Of a stretch of DNA of 56,089 nucleotides, positions 41,990-50,490 are shown piece by piece. The notes under the pieces were generated by a model. That model did no database searches. It saw only the letters and a program-made list of their open reading frames with translations, and had not been told where the DNA came from. The DNA comes from Bacteroidales bacterium (GTDB taxonomy: Bacteria > Bacteroidota > Bacteroidia > Bacteroidales > UBA932): positions 1-56,089 of the forward strand of contig JAFPWG010000008.1 in the NCBI GenBank assembly GCA_017395045.1, in the 5' to 3' direction. Numbering within the stretch: position 1 is the first letter of the stretch; every line of letters begins with the position of its first letter. Position numbers and translations under genes: made by a program.

Positions 41990-44900
41990 GTGGTGACGGC
42001 CGCCATCTCGTCGGTTACTTCCGATGACCTGAAGGTCCAGTCCCAGAACCGTCTGGACAACATGCTCCAGGGCATGACCTCCGGTGTCCAGGTCACCCAG
42101 CATTCCGGTGCCCCGGGCGCCAGCTCCACGGTGATCGTCCGTGGTGTCGGCTCCATCAACCATGCGACTCCGCTGTATATCGTGGACGGCATGCCGGCCG
42201 GCAGCATCGACTACATCAACCCGAACGACATCGAGCGCATCGACGTGCTCAAGGATGCCGCCTCCGCCGCCGTTTACGGCGCCCGTGCGGCCGACGGCGT
42301 GGTCCTGGTGACCACCAAGTCCGGTTCTGAAGGAAAGACCGTCGTGGATTACAACTTCTCCTACGGTTTCCAGAACCCCTGGCGCAAGCCCGCCGTGCTC
42401 AATGCTACGGAATATGCCATCATGATGAACGAGGGCATGCTCAACGCCGGCAACGCTCCCATCTATGACGATCCCTATTCCCTCGGAAAGGGAACCGACT
42501 GGGTGGACGCCGTTTTCGACAAGAACGCCCCCATCGTCAAGCACGACGTCAACGTTTCCGGTGGAAACAGCCGTGTAAACTACAGCGTTTCGGGTGGCTA
42601 TCTCACCACGAAGGGTACGATCGGCGGACGGTTCGACCAGTCCTACTATGACAGGATGACGATGCGCGAGAATATCGGCATCACCCTGTTTGACGAGACG
42701 GCTTCCCGCAGCTGGCTGAACAAGATGACCATCGGAAACCAGGTTTCCTTCGCGCACATCAAGTCGGCCGGCATCTCGGCCAACTCCGAATACGGTTCCC
42801 CGCTGGGCTCCGCCCTGGGCATGTCCCCGCTGGATCCCATCTATGCCGATGCCGCCGAAGAGGCCCGCTACCAGTCCCTCTATCCGGCCGGTTATCCTTA
42901 TATTATCCGTAACAGCGAGGGCGTTGCATACTTCATCGCCGACGGCGGTACCTACAACGAGCAGGCCAACCCGATCGCCATGCTGGACCGTCCGCACGGC
43001 TACAGCAGCACCGACAAGATCGTGGGCAGCCTGAACGCCGAGCTCCAGCTGCTCAACGGCCTGAAGCTCCGCAGCGCCGTCACCATGGACCTTTCTTATG
43101 TTTACGGTCACAGCTATACCAAGCAGTATTTTCTGACCTCCAAGAGCTACAGCCTGGATTCGGTCACTGAAACCAAGGTGTATGACAAGACCGGGAAAGA
43201 ATCCACCGTCGAGAAGATCAACTACGGTTCCTCCGCTTCCCAGAGCATGAACCGCTACTACAGCTATCAGGTGGAAAACACCCTGACGTATGACAAGGTG
43301 TTCGGCAAGCACACGCTGAACGCGGTGCTGGGCCAGTCGGCCTACATGTCTAATTCTTCCTATCTGGGCGCTTCCTCCATGGGCCTGCAGTATCCGGATG
43401 ACCCCTGGAAGATCAGCGTGGACAATACCCTCGGCCAGCAGAAGGACGGCGACCGCAACGGTTGGGGCCGCTGGAACTCCATCCCTTACAGCATCCTCTC
43501 CTACTTCGGCCGCGTTTCCTATAACTATGACGAGCGCTTCCTCGCTCAGGCGACGATCCGCCGGGATGCTTCCTCGCACTTCGGTCCCAACAACAAGTGG
43601 GGTACCTTCCCGTCCGCATCCCTCGGATGGAACCTCAAGAATGAGGAGTTCCTGAAATACAATACCGTCATCTCCATGGCCAAGCTCCGCGCTTCCTGGG
43701 GTATCAACGGTAAGGACAACCTGAGCGACTTCCTGTATGCCGTGTACGCGCAGTCCGGCAACAACTATGTCTTCGGTTCCGGCGCCAACGCTACCGAGAG
43801 CATCAAGATCGGTGTGAAGGCTTCCGGTCTGGCGAACCCGAACGCCAAGTGGGAGCAGTCCATCCAGACTGACTTCGGTGTGGATTTGGGCCTCTGGGGC
43901 AATAAGTTCACCGCCACCGTCGACTACTATATCAAGGACGCCTCCGGCATGCTGATGGAAATGCAGGTGCCTACCTATGCGGGCGACTCCGCGCCGACCG
44001 GCAACGTGGGTACGATGCGCAACTACGGTGTCGAGTTCGACCTCGGCTGGCGCAGTGCCATCGGCGATTTCAACTACGGCATCAAGGCTAACGCCTCCTA
44101 CAACCGCAACAAGCTCACCAGACTGGCCGACGACGCTTCCTACATCATTACCTCCAGCCACAAGATCGGTTCCCTCACCCGTGGCGAAGTGGGTGAAGTG
44201 TTCCCTTACTTCTGGGGCTGGAAGACCGACGGCGTGTTCCAGAACTGGGATGAGATCAACGCTTATGTGAACGAAGAAGGCAATCTGATCCAGCCCAACG
44301 CCCAGCCCGGCGACTTCCGCTGGGTGGATGTCAACCCCGACGGCGTCATCAACGACGACGACCGGACCAAGATCGGCAAGGGTATTCCTGACTGGACCTT
44401 CGGCCTCACGCTCACCATGGATTGGAAGGGCTTCGACTTCAGCATGCTCCTCCAGGGCCAGTATGGCGTCCAGGCGCTCAACGTCACCCGCCGTACCGAC
44501 CTGTATTACATCAACCTTCCGAAGACCATCCTCAACCGCTGGACCGGCGAAGGTTCCACCAACAAGTATCCCCGTTTCGCCTTTGATTCGGCCAACGAGA
44601 ATTACCGCGTCTCCGACTACTGGATGGAGGACGCCTCGTTCCTGCGCGCCCGCAACATCCAGCTGGGCTACACCCTGCCTGCCAACCTCACCCGGAAGGC
44701 CTTCATCTCCCGCATGAGGGTGTTCGGACAGGTCGAAAACGCCTTTACGCTCACCAAGTACTCCGGTTGCGATCCGGAAGTTTCCAGCGGATTCCGGGAA
44801 GTGGGCGTGGACCGCGGTGTCTATCCCCAGAACCGGACCGTCACCTTCGGTGTGAACGTGACCTTCGGCGGCGGCCATCGCAGCGCCATTACTCCTACCC

Positions 44901-45349
44901 CTGTTGACCAGTACGTTCCCGCCCAGGTCGTCGAAAGGGTTGTCGAAAAGATTATCGAGAAACCCGTGGAAGTGGTGAAGGAAGTGGTCAAGGAGGTCGT
45001 CAAGGAAGTCCCTGCGAGCACGCTCGACGGCGCTTACAACGACGACATCTACTTCCTGATCGGCAAGGCCGAAATCCGTCCTGACGAGGCCTTCAAGCTG
45101 GGCCGCATCGCCCAGATCATGGCCGAGAATCCGGATGCCACGATCACGATCACCGGTCACGCCGATTCCGGCACCGGTACCGCCGAGATCAACAAGGAAC
45201 TGTCCGCGCAGCGCGCCGCCACCGTGGCGGAGATGCTCAGGAAGGCCGGCATTGCCGCCAACCGCATTTCCTTCTCTTCCACCGGCACCGATGCGGATCC
45301 TTCCGCTACTCCTGAAAGCAACCGTGTTGCCATCTGCATCGTCAAATAA
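41990..45349 (+). CDS. SusC-like TonB-dependent transporter body with C-terminal OmpA domain
   Basis: 1119 codons open from GTG 41990, same frame as 41651. Plug domain ~1-115 (LDNMLQGMTSGVQV, SINHATPLYIVDGMPAG, AASAAVYGARAADGVVLV), then a 22-strand beta-barrel ending RTVTFGVNVTF near 44870, where SusC proteins normally stop. It continues with a Pro/Val linker, a repeat of VVEKxxEKP/VVKEV units (~44920-45010), and an OmpA-type peptidoglycan-binding domain (IYFLIGKAEIRPDE to the end). SusC imports glycan oligomers across the outer membrane with SusD as lid. Reinitiation at GTG or stop readthrough would be needed for the plug to be made with the TonB box. Confidence 0.88.
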   Translation: MVTAAISSVTSDDLKVQSQNRLDNMLQGMTSGVQVTQHSGAPGASSTVIVRGVGSINHATPLYIVDGMPAGSIDYINPNDIERIDVLKDAASAAVYGARAADGVVLVTTKSGSEGKTVVDYNFSYGFQNPWRKPAVLNATEYAIMMNEGMLNAGNAPIYDDPYSLGKGTDWVDAVFDKNAPIVKHDVNVSGGNSRVNYSVSGGYLTTKGTIGGRFDQSYYDRMTMRENIGITLFDETASRSWLNKMTIGNQVSFAHIKSAGISANSEYGSPLGSALGMSPLDPIYADAAEEARYQSLYPAGYPYIIRNSEGVAYFIADGGTYNEQANPIAMLDRPHGYSSTDKIVGSLNAELQLLNGLKLRSAVTMDLSYVYGHSYTKQYFLTSKSYSLDSVTETKVYDKTGKESTVEKINYGSSASQSMNRYYSYQVENTLTYDKVFGKHTLNAVLGQSAYMSNSSYLGASSMGLQYPDDPWKISVDNTLGQQKDGDRNGWGRWNSIPYSILSYFGRVSYNYDERFLAQATIRRDASSHFGPNNKWGTFPSASLGWNLKNEEFLKYNTVISMAKLRASWGINGKDNLSDFLYAVYAQSGNNYVFGSGANATESIKIGVKASGLANPNAKWEQSIQTDFGVDLGLWGNKFTATVDYYIKDASGMLMEMQVPTYAGDSAPTGNVGTMRNYGVEFDLGWRSAIGDFNYGIKANASYNRNKLTRLADDASYIITSSHKIGSLTRGEVGEVFPYFWGWKTDGVFQNWDEINAYVNEEGNLIQPNAQPGDFRWVDVNPDGVINDDDRTKIGKGIPDWTFGLTLTMDWKGFDFSMLLQGQYGVQALNVTRRTDLYYINLPKTILNRWTGEGSTNKYPRFAFDSANENYRVSDYWMEDASFLRARNIQLGYTLPANLTRKAFISRMRVFGQVENAFTLTKYSGCDPEVSSGFREVGVDRGVYPQNRTVTFGVNVTFGGGHRSAITPTPVDQYVPAQVVERVVEKIIEKPVEVVKEVVKEVVKEVPASTLDGAYNDDIYFLIGKAEIRPDEAFKLGRIAQIMAENPDATITITGHADSGTGTAEINKELSAQRAATVAEMLRKAGIAANRISFSSTGTDADPSATPESNRVAICIVK
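44881..45349 (+). other. Linker and OmpA-like peptidoglycan-binding domain fused to SusC
   Basis: Linker: about 45 residues, Pro-rich first, then repeated VVEK/VVKE units likely to form a charged helix or extended spacer. Domain, ~105 residues: DDIYFLIGKAEIRPDEAFKL, ATITITGHADSGTGT, INKELSAQRAATVAEML and GIAANRISFSSTGTD. The Asp of GHADS and the Arg of SAQRAATV match the two residues of OmpA that hold meso-diaminopimelate. The domain is complete and ends at the gene's stop. Confidence 0.85.
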
Positions 45350-45367
45350 TCGAAGAACGAACGAGAT

Positions 45368-46879
45368 ATGAAAAAGATAGTTTTTGCACTCAGTGCCCTT
45401 GCCGTCCTGCTGACTGCCTGCTCCAAGGATTTCATCAATCCCCGGCACAACAGTTCAGAACCGCTTGACGAGTACTTCAATACACCGGAGCGTCTGTTCC
45501 AGTGCCTGGTGGCTGCCTACGACCCGCTGGAGTGGTACGACTATGCCTTCGGCCAGTACGACAACCTCCACCTCATCTTCGACGTGATGGGTGACGACGT
45601 GTATGCCGGCGGCTCCAACGAGGGCGATCAGCCCATCATCGTGAAGACGCACTACTACACGGCGACTTCCACCGACCTGCCCAACCAGATGTGGACCGTC
45701 AACTATTCCGGCATCAACCGCGCCGCGACCCTCATCAAGTATGTGGAGGGAGCCGAGGGCGTGGACGAGACCACCAAGAAACTCTATGTGGCTGAAGCCA
45801 AGGTCCTCATGGCCTACTACTACAACATGCTCTGGAAGCTCTGGGGCAACGTCCCTTACTGGGAGGAACTCCTGGAGTCCCCGTACATCGCCCCGCAGCT
45901 GGGCCACGACGAGGTCTATGCCAACTTCATCAAGCTCCTCGAGGATGCGATCGCCATGAACGTCCTTCCGATGAAGGCGAGCGTCGGCGACGAAGGCCGC
46001 GTGACCAAGGCCATGGCCTACATGCTGTACACCGAGGCCGTCCTGTACCAGAACGACCAGTCCCGCTACCAGACCGCCCTGAACTACATGAAGGAGATCA
46101 TCTCCAGCGGCCAGTATTCCCTCGTTGCCGACTTCGCCGGCATCTGGGAAGAGAGCGGCGAATGGGGTCCCGAGTCCATCTGGGAGATCAACTACATCTC
46201 CGAAGGCGGTATCCGTGACTGGGACAACTCCATCGCTACCGGCGGACAGGTGAACTCCATCCTCACCGGTATCCCCGCCCCGAAGAACGTGCCCGACTAT
46301 CATGAGGGCTGGGGCTTCGGCACCATCGCCAAGAGCGCATATGACATGTACGACGACGACGACATCCGCAAGGACGGCGGCATCCTGAACTTCGCGAAAT
46401 ACGCGGAGGAGCACCCCGGTGCGGAATACACCCCGCGCTGGCAGGATACCGGCTTCTGGAACCGCAAATACATCGCCCGCGAAGGCGGCAACCACGGTTA
46501 CAAGGCTTCCGACAACGTGAACTACTGCAACAACGAACGCATCTACCGCTACGCCGAGACCCTCCTGAACGCCGCCGAGCTTTCCGTCCTTCTGGGACAG
46601 GATGGCAGCAGCTACCTCAAGCAGGTCCGCGACCGCGCCCACTGCCACGATACCGGCACCACCCGCGAAGACATCATCCAGGAACGCCACAAGGAGTTCG
46701 TGGGCGAAGGAAAGCGCTATTGGGACCTGGTCCGTTCCGGTCTGGCTTCTTCCGTCCTCAAGGCTTCCAACCACGAGTGGCGCCAGAACGACTGGACCGA
46801 GAACAAGAAGTACTGGCCCATCCCCCAGGGCGAGATCGACAAGGATCCGAGTATCCAGCAGAACAATTACAACAATTAA
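45368..46879 (+). CDS. SusD/RagB-family glycan-binding lipoprotein
   Basis: 503 residues. Signal ending LLTAC (Cys ~18), then the SusD domain: MWTVNYSGINRAATLIKYV, AKVLMAYYYNMLWKLWGNVP (helical TPR-like scaffold) and the C-terminal ERHKEFVGEGKRYWDLVRSG followed by YWPIPQGEIDKDPSIQQN, both RagB/SusD signatures. It sits on the cell surface, forms the lid of the SusC channel and captures oligosaccharides. It follows susC by 18 nt. No sign of truncation. Confidence 0.93.
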   Translation: MKKIVFALSALAVLLTACSKDFINPRHNSSEPLDEYFNTPERLFQCLVAAYDPLEWYDYAFGQYDNLHLIFDVMGDDVYAGGSNEGDQPIIVKTHYYTATSTDLPNQMWTVNYSGINRAATLIKYVEGAEGVDETTKKLYVAEAKVLMAYYYNMLWKLWGNVPYWEELLESPYIAPQLGHDEVYANFIKLLEDAIAMNVLPMKASVGDEGRVTKAMAYMLYTEAVLYQNDQSRYQTALNYMKEIISSGQYSLVADFAGIWEESGEWGPESIWEINYISEGGIRDWDNSIATGGQVNSILTGIPAPKNVPDYHEGWGFGTIAKSAYDMYDDDDIRKDGGILNFAKYAEEHPGAEYTPRWQDTGFWNRKYIAREGGNHGYKASDNVNYCNNERIYRYAETLLNAAELSVLLGQDGSSYLKQVRDRAHCHDTGTTREDIIQERHKEFVGEGKRYWDLVRSGLASSVLKASNHEWRQNDWTENKKYWPIPQGEIDKDPSIQQNNYNN

Positions 46880-46891
46880 TCCCGGGCAATC

Positions 46892-49363
46892 ATGAAAACA
46901 ATCTGGCAATATATCGCTATCGCTGCGCTGGCTGTTTCCGCTGCCGCCTGTACTCCTGAGTATCCGGTTCCCAACCAGGCAGGCCTCCCGCAGGCTTCCG
47001 ACCTGGACGTGACCATCACGGTGGACCAGACCACCAACTACGTCACCTTCTTGATGAACAACAAGGGAGTGGTTCCCGTGTGGATTTTCGGCGACCAGAA
47101 GATCGACGGAAAGGCCGGCAAGAAGTACTCCTATACCGACAACAACGTCTCCCTCCGCTTCCGTGACGCGGGTGAATACACCGTGGAAGTGAAGGCCTAC
47201 AACGCCAACGGCATTTCCCAGGGTTCCCTGGTGAAGACCTTCACCCTGGACAACACCTACCGCGATCCGTTCGATCCGGCTCCTTATGTCAAGGCCATCT
47301 CCAACGGCGCTTCCCAGACCTGGATCTGGAACAGCGCCGAGGCCGGGCACATCTCCTGCGGCCCTGTCGGGGACCCGAAGGGTTGGTGGCAGGTCGAGCC
47401 CAACGGCAAGAAGGACTTCCTGTATGACGACCTGATGACCTTCGACTCCGAAGGTAACTACACCTACAATCCGGTCGACGGCCAGGCCTATGCCAAGAAG
47501 GACGCCGAGTATCCTGCGGGACACGCGATCCTGGACGACGACTACCTCTTCCCGGCCGAGAAGAAGACCTCGAAGTTCACCTTCGAGAACAACTGGAACG
47601 ACGCCGGCATCGAGGAGATCTTCCTCGTGCTGGAACCGGGCAGCATCCTCTCTTATGTCGTGCACAAGTCCCTCGTGGACGAGCCGCGCTACCAGATCCT
47701 GGAGACCAAGACCAGCGCCATGAAGAAGAAGCTTCAGTTCATGGCGACCGCTTCGACCCCGACCAATAAGGACGGTATCTCTTTCTATTACGAGTTCGTT
47801 CCCGAAGGTTCCATCGCAGGTGCCGACGACCCGCTCTTCGGCAAGGAGAGCAAGGCCTGGATCCTGGACAATGAGACCAAGGGTTACATGGGTTGCGGCG
47901 GCAGCATCGGCAATCCGCTCGAGTGGTGGAACGCCAACCCGCACGAGAAGGATGACTATGGCGTGAAGGACGATGTCCTGACCTTCTTCAAGGACGGCAA
48001 GTACGTGTTCGATCCGGGTGCCGACGGCATGGTCTACTGCAACTGGGAGTCCGACTATCACCACGAGCTGTGGGATGGCGGCCAGAACAGCGACTACGAC
48101 GCCCCCGCCGAGGTCCAGACCTCGACCTACACCCTGGGTTCCGACGCCGATGGCGACTACATCGAACTTCCGGCCGGCATCTTCTTCAGCTATGTGGCCA
48201 ACAAGGCTGTCCTGAGCGAACCCACCCGCCTGTACATCACCGAACTGACGGAGGCGAAGATGGTGCTCGTGGCCAAGTTCAACGGCATCTGCTGGCAGTT
48301 CATCTTCAAGCCCCGTGACGGCGTGCCCGCCCAGGAGGATCCGCTGTTCGGCATCACCAGCAAGACGTGGGTCTATGACAACGACGCCCAGGGTTATCTG
48401 GGCTGCGGCGGCAGCATCGGCAATCCGACCGAGTGGTGGAACGGCGCTCCGCACGACAAGGACGCTTACGGCGTGAAGGATGACGAACTTACGTTCTTTG
48501 CCGATGGCAAATACACCTTCAATCCCGGTGAAGACGGCATGGTTTACTGCAACTGGGAGTCCAACTATCACCACGAGCTGTGGGATGGTGTCCAGAACAG
48601 CGACTATGACGCTCCCGCCGATCCGCAGGAGGCGACTTATACGCTGGACAGCGACGACGACGGCGACTACATCGAACTCCCGGCCGGCATCTTCTTCGGC
48701 TATGTGCCGAACAAGGCCGTCCTGGATACGCCCACGAAGCTGTATATCAAGGAGAACACCAAGGACAGGCTGGTCCTGGTGGCCAAGTTCGACGGCATCT
48801 GCTGGCAGATGATCTTCCGTCCCAAGGAAGGCCAGGGCGGTGGCGGCGAACCCGCCTCGCTGGAGGAAGCCCTTGTCGGCTCCTGGACCTGGGATGCGGA
48901 CCAGAACGGCCACTTCGGCTGCGGCCCTGATCTGGGCAATCCCCTGGGGTGGTGGAGTGGCGAGGCCCATTGCAAGGACAACGCCCACATGTACGACGAC
49001 GTCATCACCTTCACGGCCGACGGCAAGTACACCCTGGACCCGGTGGACGGTTTCTCCTACATGAACAAGGATGTGACTTTCCTGAACGACCGCAAGGGCG
49101 ATTCTCCCTATGGTGACGATTTCCTCTTCACGAACGAGAAGACGACCTGGAGTTTCACCCTCGACGAAGAGAATGACCTCGACGTGATCAAGCTCGCCGA
49201 CGGCGGTCTCTTTACCTACATCCCCAACAACGCCTTTGAGGATGAGCCCTGGCTCTATGTCAAGTCCTGTTCGGCGGACCAGCTTGTTCTCATGACCTAC
49301 ACGGCGACCGGGAACAACGGTGGCTCCATCGCCTGGCAGTACATTCTCAAGCGCGTCAAGTAA
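46892..49363 (+). CDS. SusE-like surface lipoprotein with four repeated ~165-residue domains
   Basis: 823 residues. Lipobox SAAAC (Cys ~20), then an Ig/PKD-like domain (~35-125). Four repeated units follow, each with a W-W/GxxGCG/GNPxxWW start, a D-x-LTF-x-DGKYT strand and a beta-rich end. Units 2 (from ~47826) and 3 (from ~48337) are nearly identical; units 1 and 4 resemble each other more than 2 and 3 (NPVDG/DPVDG forms). The position after susD suggests a surface glycan-binding protein that presents the polysaccharide to GH16. I do not recognise the repeat family. Confidence 0.82.
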   Translation: MKTIWQYIAIAALAVSAAACTPEYPVPNQAGLPQASDLDVTITVDQTTNYVTFLMNNKGVVPVWIFGDQKIDGKAGKKYSYTDNNVSLRFRDAGEYTVEVKAYNANGISQGSLVKTFTLDNTYRDPFDPAPYVKAISNGASQTWIWNSAEAGHISCGPVGDPKGWWQVEPNGKKDFLYDDLMTFDSEGNYTYNPVDGQAYAKKDAEYPAGHAILDDDYLFPAEKKTSKFTFENNWNDAGIEEIFLVLEPGSILSYVVHKSLVDEPRYQILETKTSAMKKKLQFMATASTPTNKDGISFYYEFVPEGSIAGADDPLFGKESKAWILDNETKGYMGCGGSIGNPLEWWNANPHEKDDYGVKDDVLTFFKDGKYVFDPGADGMVYCNWESDYHHELWDGGQNSDYDAPAEVQTSTYTLGSDADGDYIELPAGIFFSYVANKAVLSEPTRLYITELTEAKMVLVAKFNGICWQFIFKPRDGVPAQEDPLFGITSKTWVYDNDAQGYLGCGGSIGNPTEWWNGAPHDKDAYGVKDDELTFFADGKYTFNPGEDGMVYCNWESNYHHELWDGVQNSDYDAPADPQEATYTLDSDDDGDYIELPAGIFFGYVPNKAVLDTPTKLYIKENTKDRLVLVAKFDGICWQMIFRPKEGQGGGGEPASLEEALVGSWTWDADQNGHFGCGPDLGNPLGWWSGEAHCKDNAHMYDDVITFTADGKYTLDPVDGFSYMNKDVTFLNDRKGDSPYGDDFLFTNEKTTWSFTLDEENDLDVIKLADGGLFTYIPNNAFEDEPWLYVKSCSADQLVLMTYTATGNNGGSIAWQYILKRVK
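47826..48834 (+). repeat. Internal tandem duplication in the SusE-like gene
   Basis: 47826-48320 and 48337-48834 encode domains that agree over most of ~165 residues (GMVYCNWES and YHHELWDG occur in both), with long stretches of identical DNA. This indicates a fairly recent duplication. Confidence 0.8.
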
Positions 49364-50487
49364 TGCATCTGCGGCTAGAAATCAAAGGGTTGCTGCTGCT
49401 TTGTGCGGCAACCCTTTTCAACTTTTCCTGCGGATGCGGGACGGAGCCGGTTCCTTCGCCCTCGGACGCTACGCTGACGGTCAGTCCCTCCAGCGTGGAT
49501 GCCGATTATGAGGCACAGACGGTGATCCTGACCGTTACCGCCACCGGGGACTGGGGTGTATCGGCCGCTGACAAGGACTGGTGCACCGTGACCCCTTCGG
49601 GCGGAATCAAGGGCACGTCGGAAGTCAAGGTCGCCCTCGCGACCAACCGGACCGGGAAGGAGCGCGCGAACACCATCCTGTTCCGCTACGGGTCCAAGAC
49701 GCTGGAAGTACCTGTGAAACAGGGTTTCAGCGAGGAAGACCTGCCGCCGGATCCGGGTGAGATCGTGGTCCCCGAGGGCTATTCGCTGAACTGGCACGAG
49801 GAGTTCGAGGATGACGGCGTTCCCTCGCTCGACGACTGGTGGTATGAGACCGGCGGCGGTGGCTGGGGAAACAACGAAGACCAGGTCTATGTGGCCGGTT
49901 CCCAGAATGGCGAGAAACTGGCCTTCATCTCCGACGGCTCCCTGAAGATCCAGGCGAAGAAGATCGGCGGCACCGTCTATTCCATCCGGATGAACACCAA
50001 GCGTTCCTGGACCTACGGCTGGTTCGAAGCGCGCCTCAAGGTGTCCGATGTCCCGGGCAGCTGGCCCGCATTCTGGATGATGCCGCAGAACTTCAAGACC
50101 TGGCCCGGAGACGGCGAGATCGACATCATGGAATATGCCATCTCCACCCAGGGGAAGAACAAGTCGTCCTCCAGCATCCACTGCAACGCCTACAACTGGC
50201 CGAACGGGACGCAGAAAACGCACGTCCAGCCGGTCTCCAATGCGGCGTCCGAGTTCCATGTGTACGCACTCGAATGGACGTCGTCCGAGATGAAGTTTTA
50301 CATCGACGGGAAACAGCACCTGGTCTTCCGGAACGAAGGGAAGGGGTACAACTCCTGGCCTTTCGACGCCCCCTTCTACCTCAAGTTCAACATGGCCTGG
50401 GGCGGAAACATGGGCGGCACGACCAGCGAAGCGATGCTTCCCGCCACCTACGAAATCGATTACGTCCGCGTATTCACCAAGAAATAG
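49363..50487 (+). CDS. GH16 endo-beta-1,3(4)-glucanase (laminarinase) with BACON domain
   Basis: 374 residues. Signal with lipobox-like FNFSC (Cys ~23), a BACON-type beta domain (~36-122, with DKDWCTVTPSGG), a Pro linker, then a GH16 jelly roll (~140-374). The catalytic motif GEIDIMEY gives Glu252, Asp254 and Glu257 (ExDxxE form), as in laminarinases; SWPAFWMMP is the substrate-side strand. Predicted to cut beta-1,3-glucan at the cell surface. The start overlaps the preceding stop by one base (TAATG). Confidence 0.92.
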   Translation: MHLRLEIKGLLLLCAATLFNFSCGCGTEPVPSPSDATLTVSPSSVDADYEAQTVILTVTATGDWGVSAADKDWCTVTPSGGIKGTSEVKVALATNRTGKERANTILFRYGSKTLEVPVKQGFSEEDLPPDPGEIVVPEGYSLNWHEEFEDDGVPSLDDWWYETGGGGWGNNEDQVYVAGSQNGEKLAFISDGSLKIQAKKIGGTVYSIRMNTKRSWTYGWFEARLKVSDVPGSWPAFWMMPQNFKTWPGDGEIDIMEYAISTQGKNKSSSSIHCNAYNWPNGTQKTHVQPVSNAASEFHVYALEWTSSEMKFYIDGKQHLVFRNEGKGYNSWPFDAPFYLKFNMAWGGNMGGTTSEAMLPATYEIDYVRVFTKK

Positions 50488-50490
50488 GAA

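Noticed and set aside
44920-45010. GTGGTCAAGGAG-type repeats as a CRISPR or microsatellite
   Set aside because: The repeat is in frame and codes for the VVKE linker; there are no spacers.
41669-45448. 1259-codon open frame on the minus strand opposite susC
   Set aside because: Antisense shadow of a GC-rich gene; the plus strand shows SusC and OmpA motifs throughout, and the minus translation is low-complexity without any domain.
45455-48988. 1177-codon minus-strand open frame opposite susD/susE
   Set aside because: Same cause: codon bias of the real genes leaves the opposite strand free of stops.
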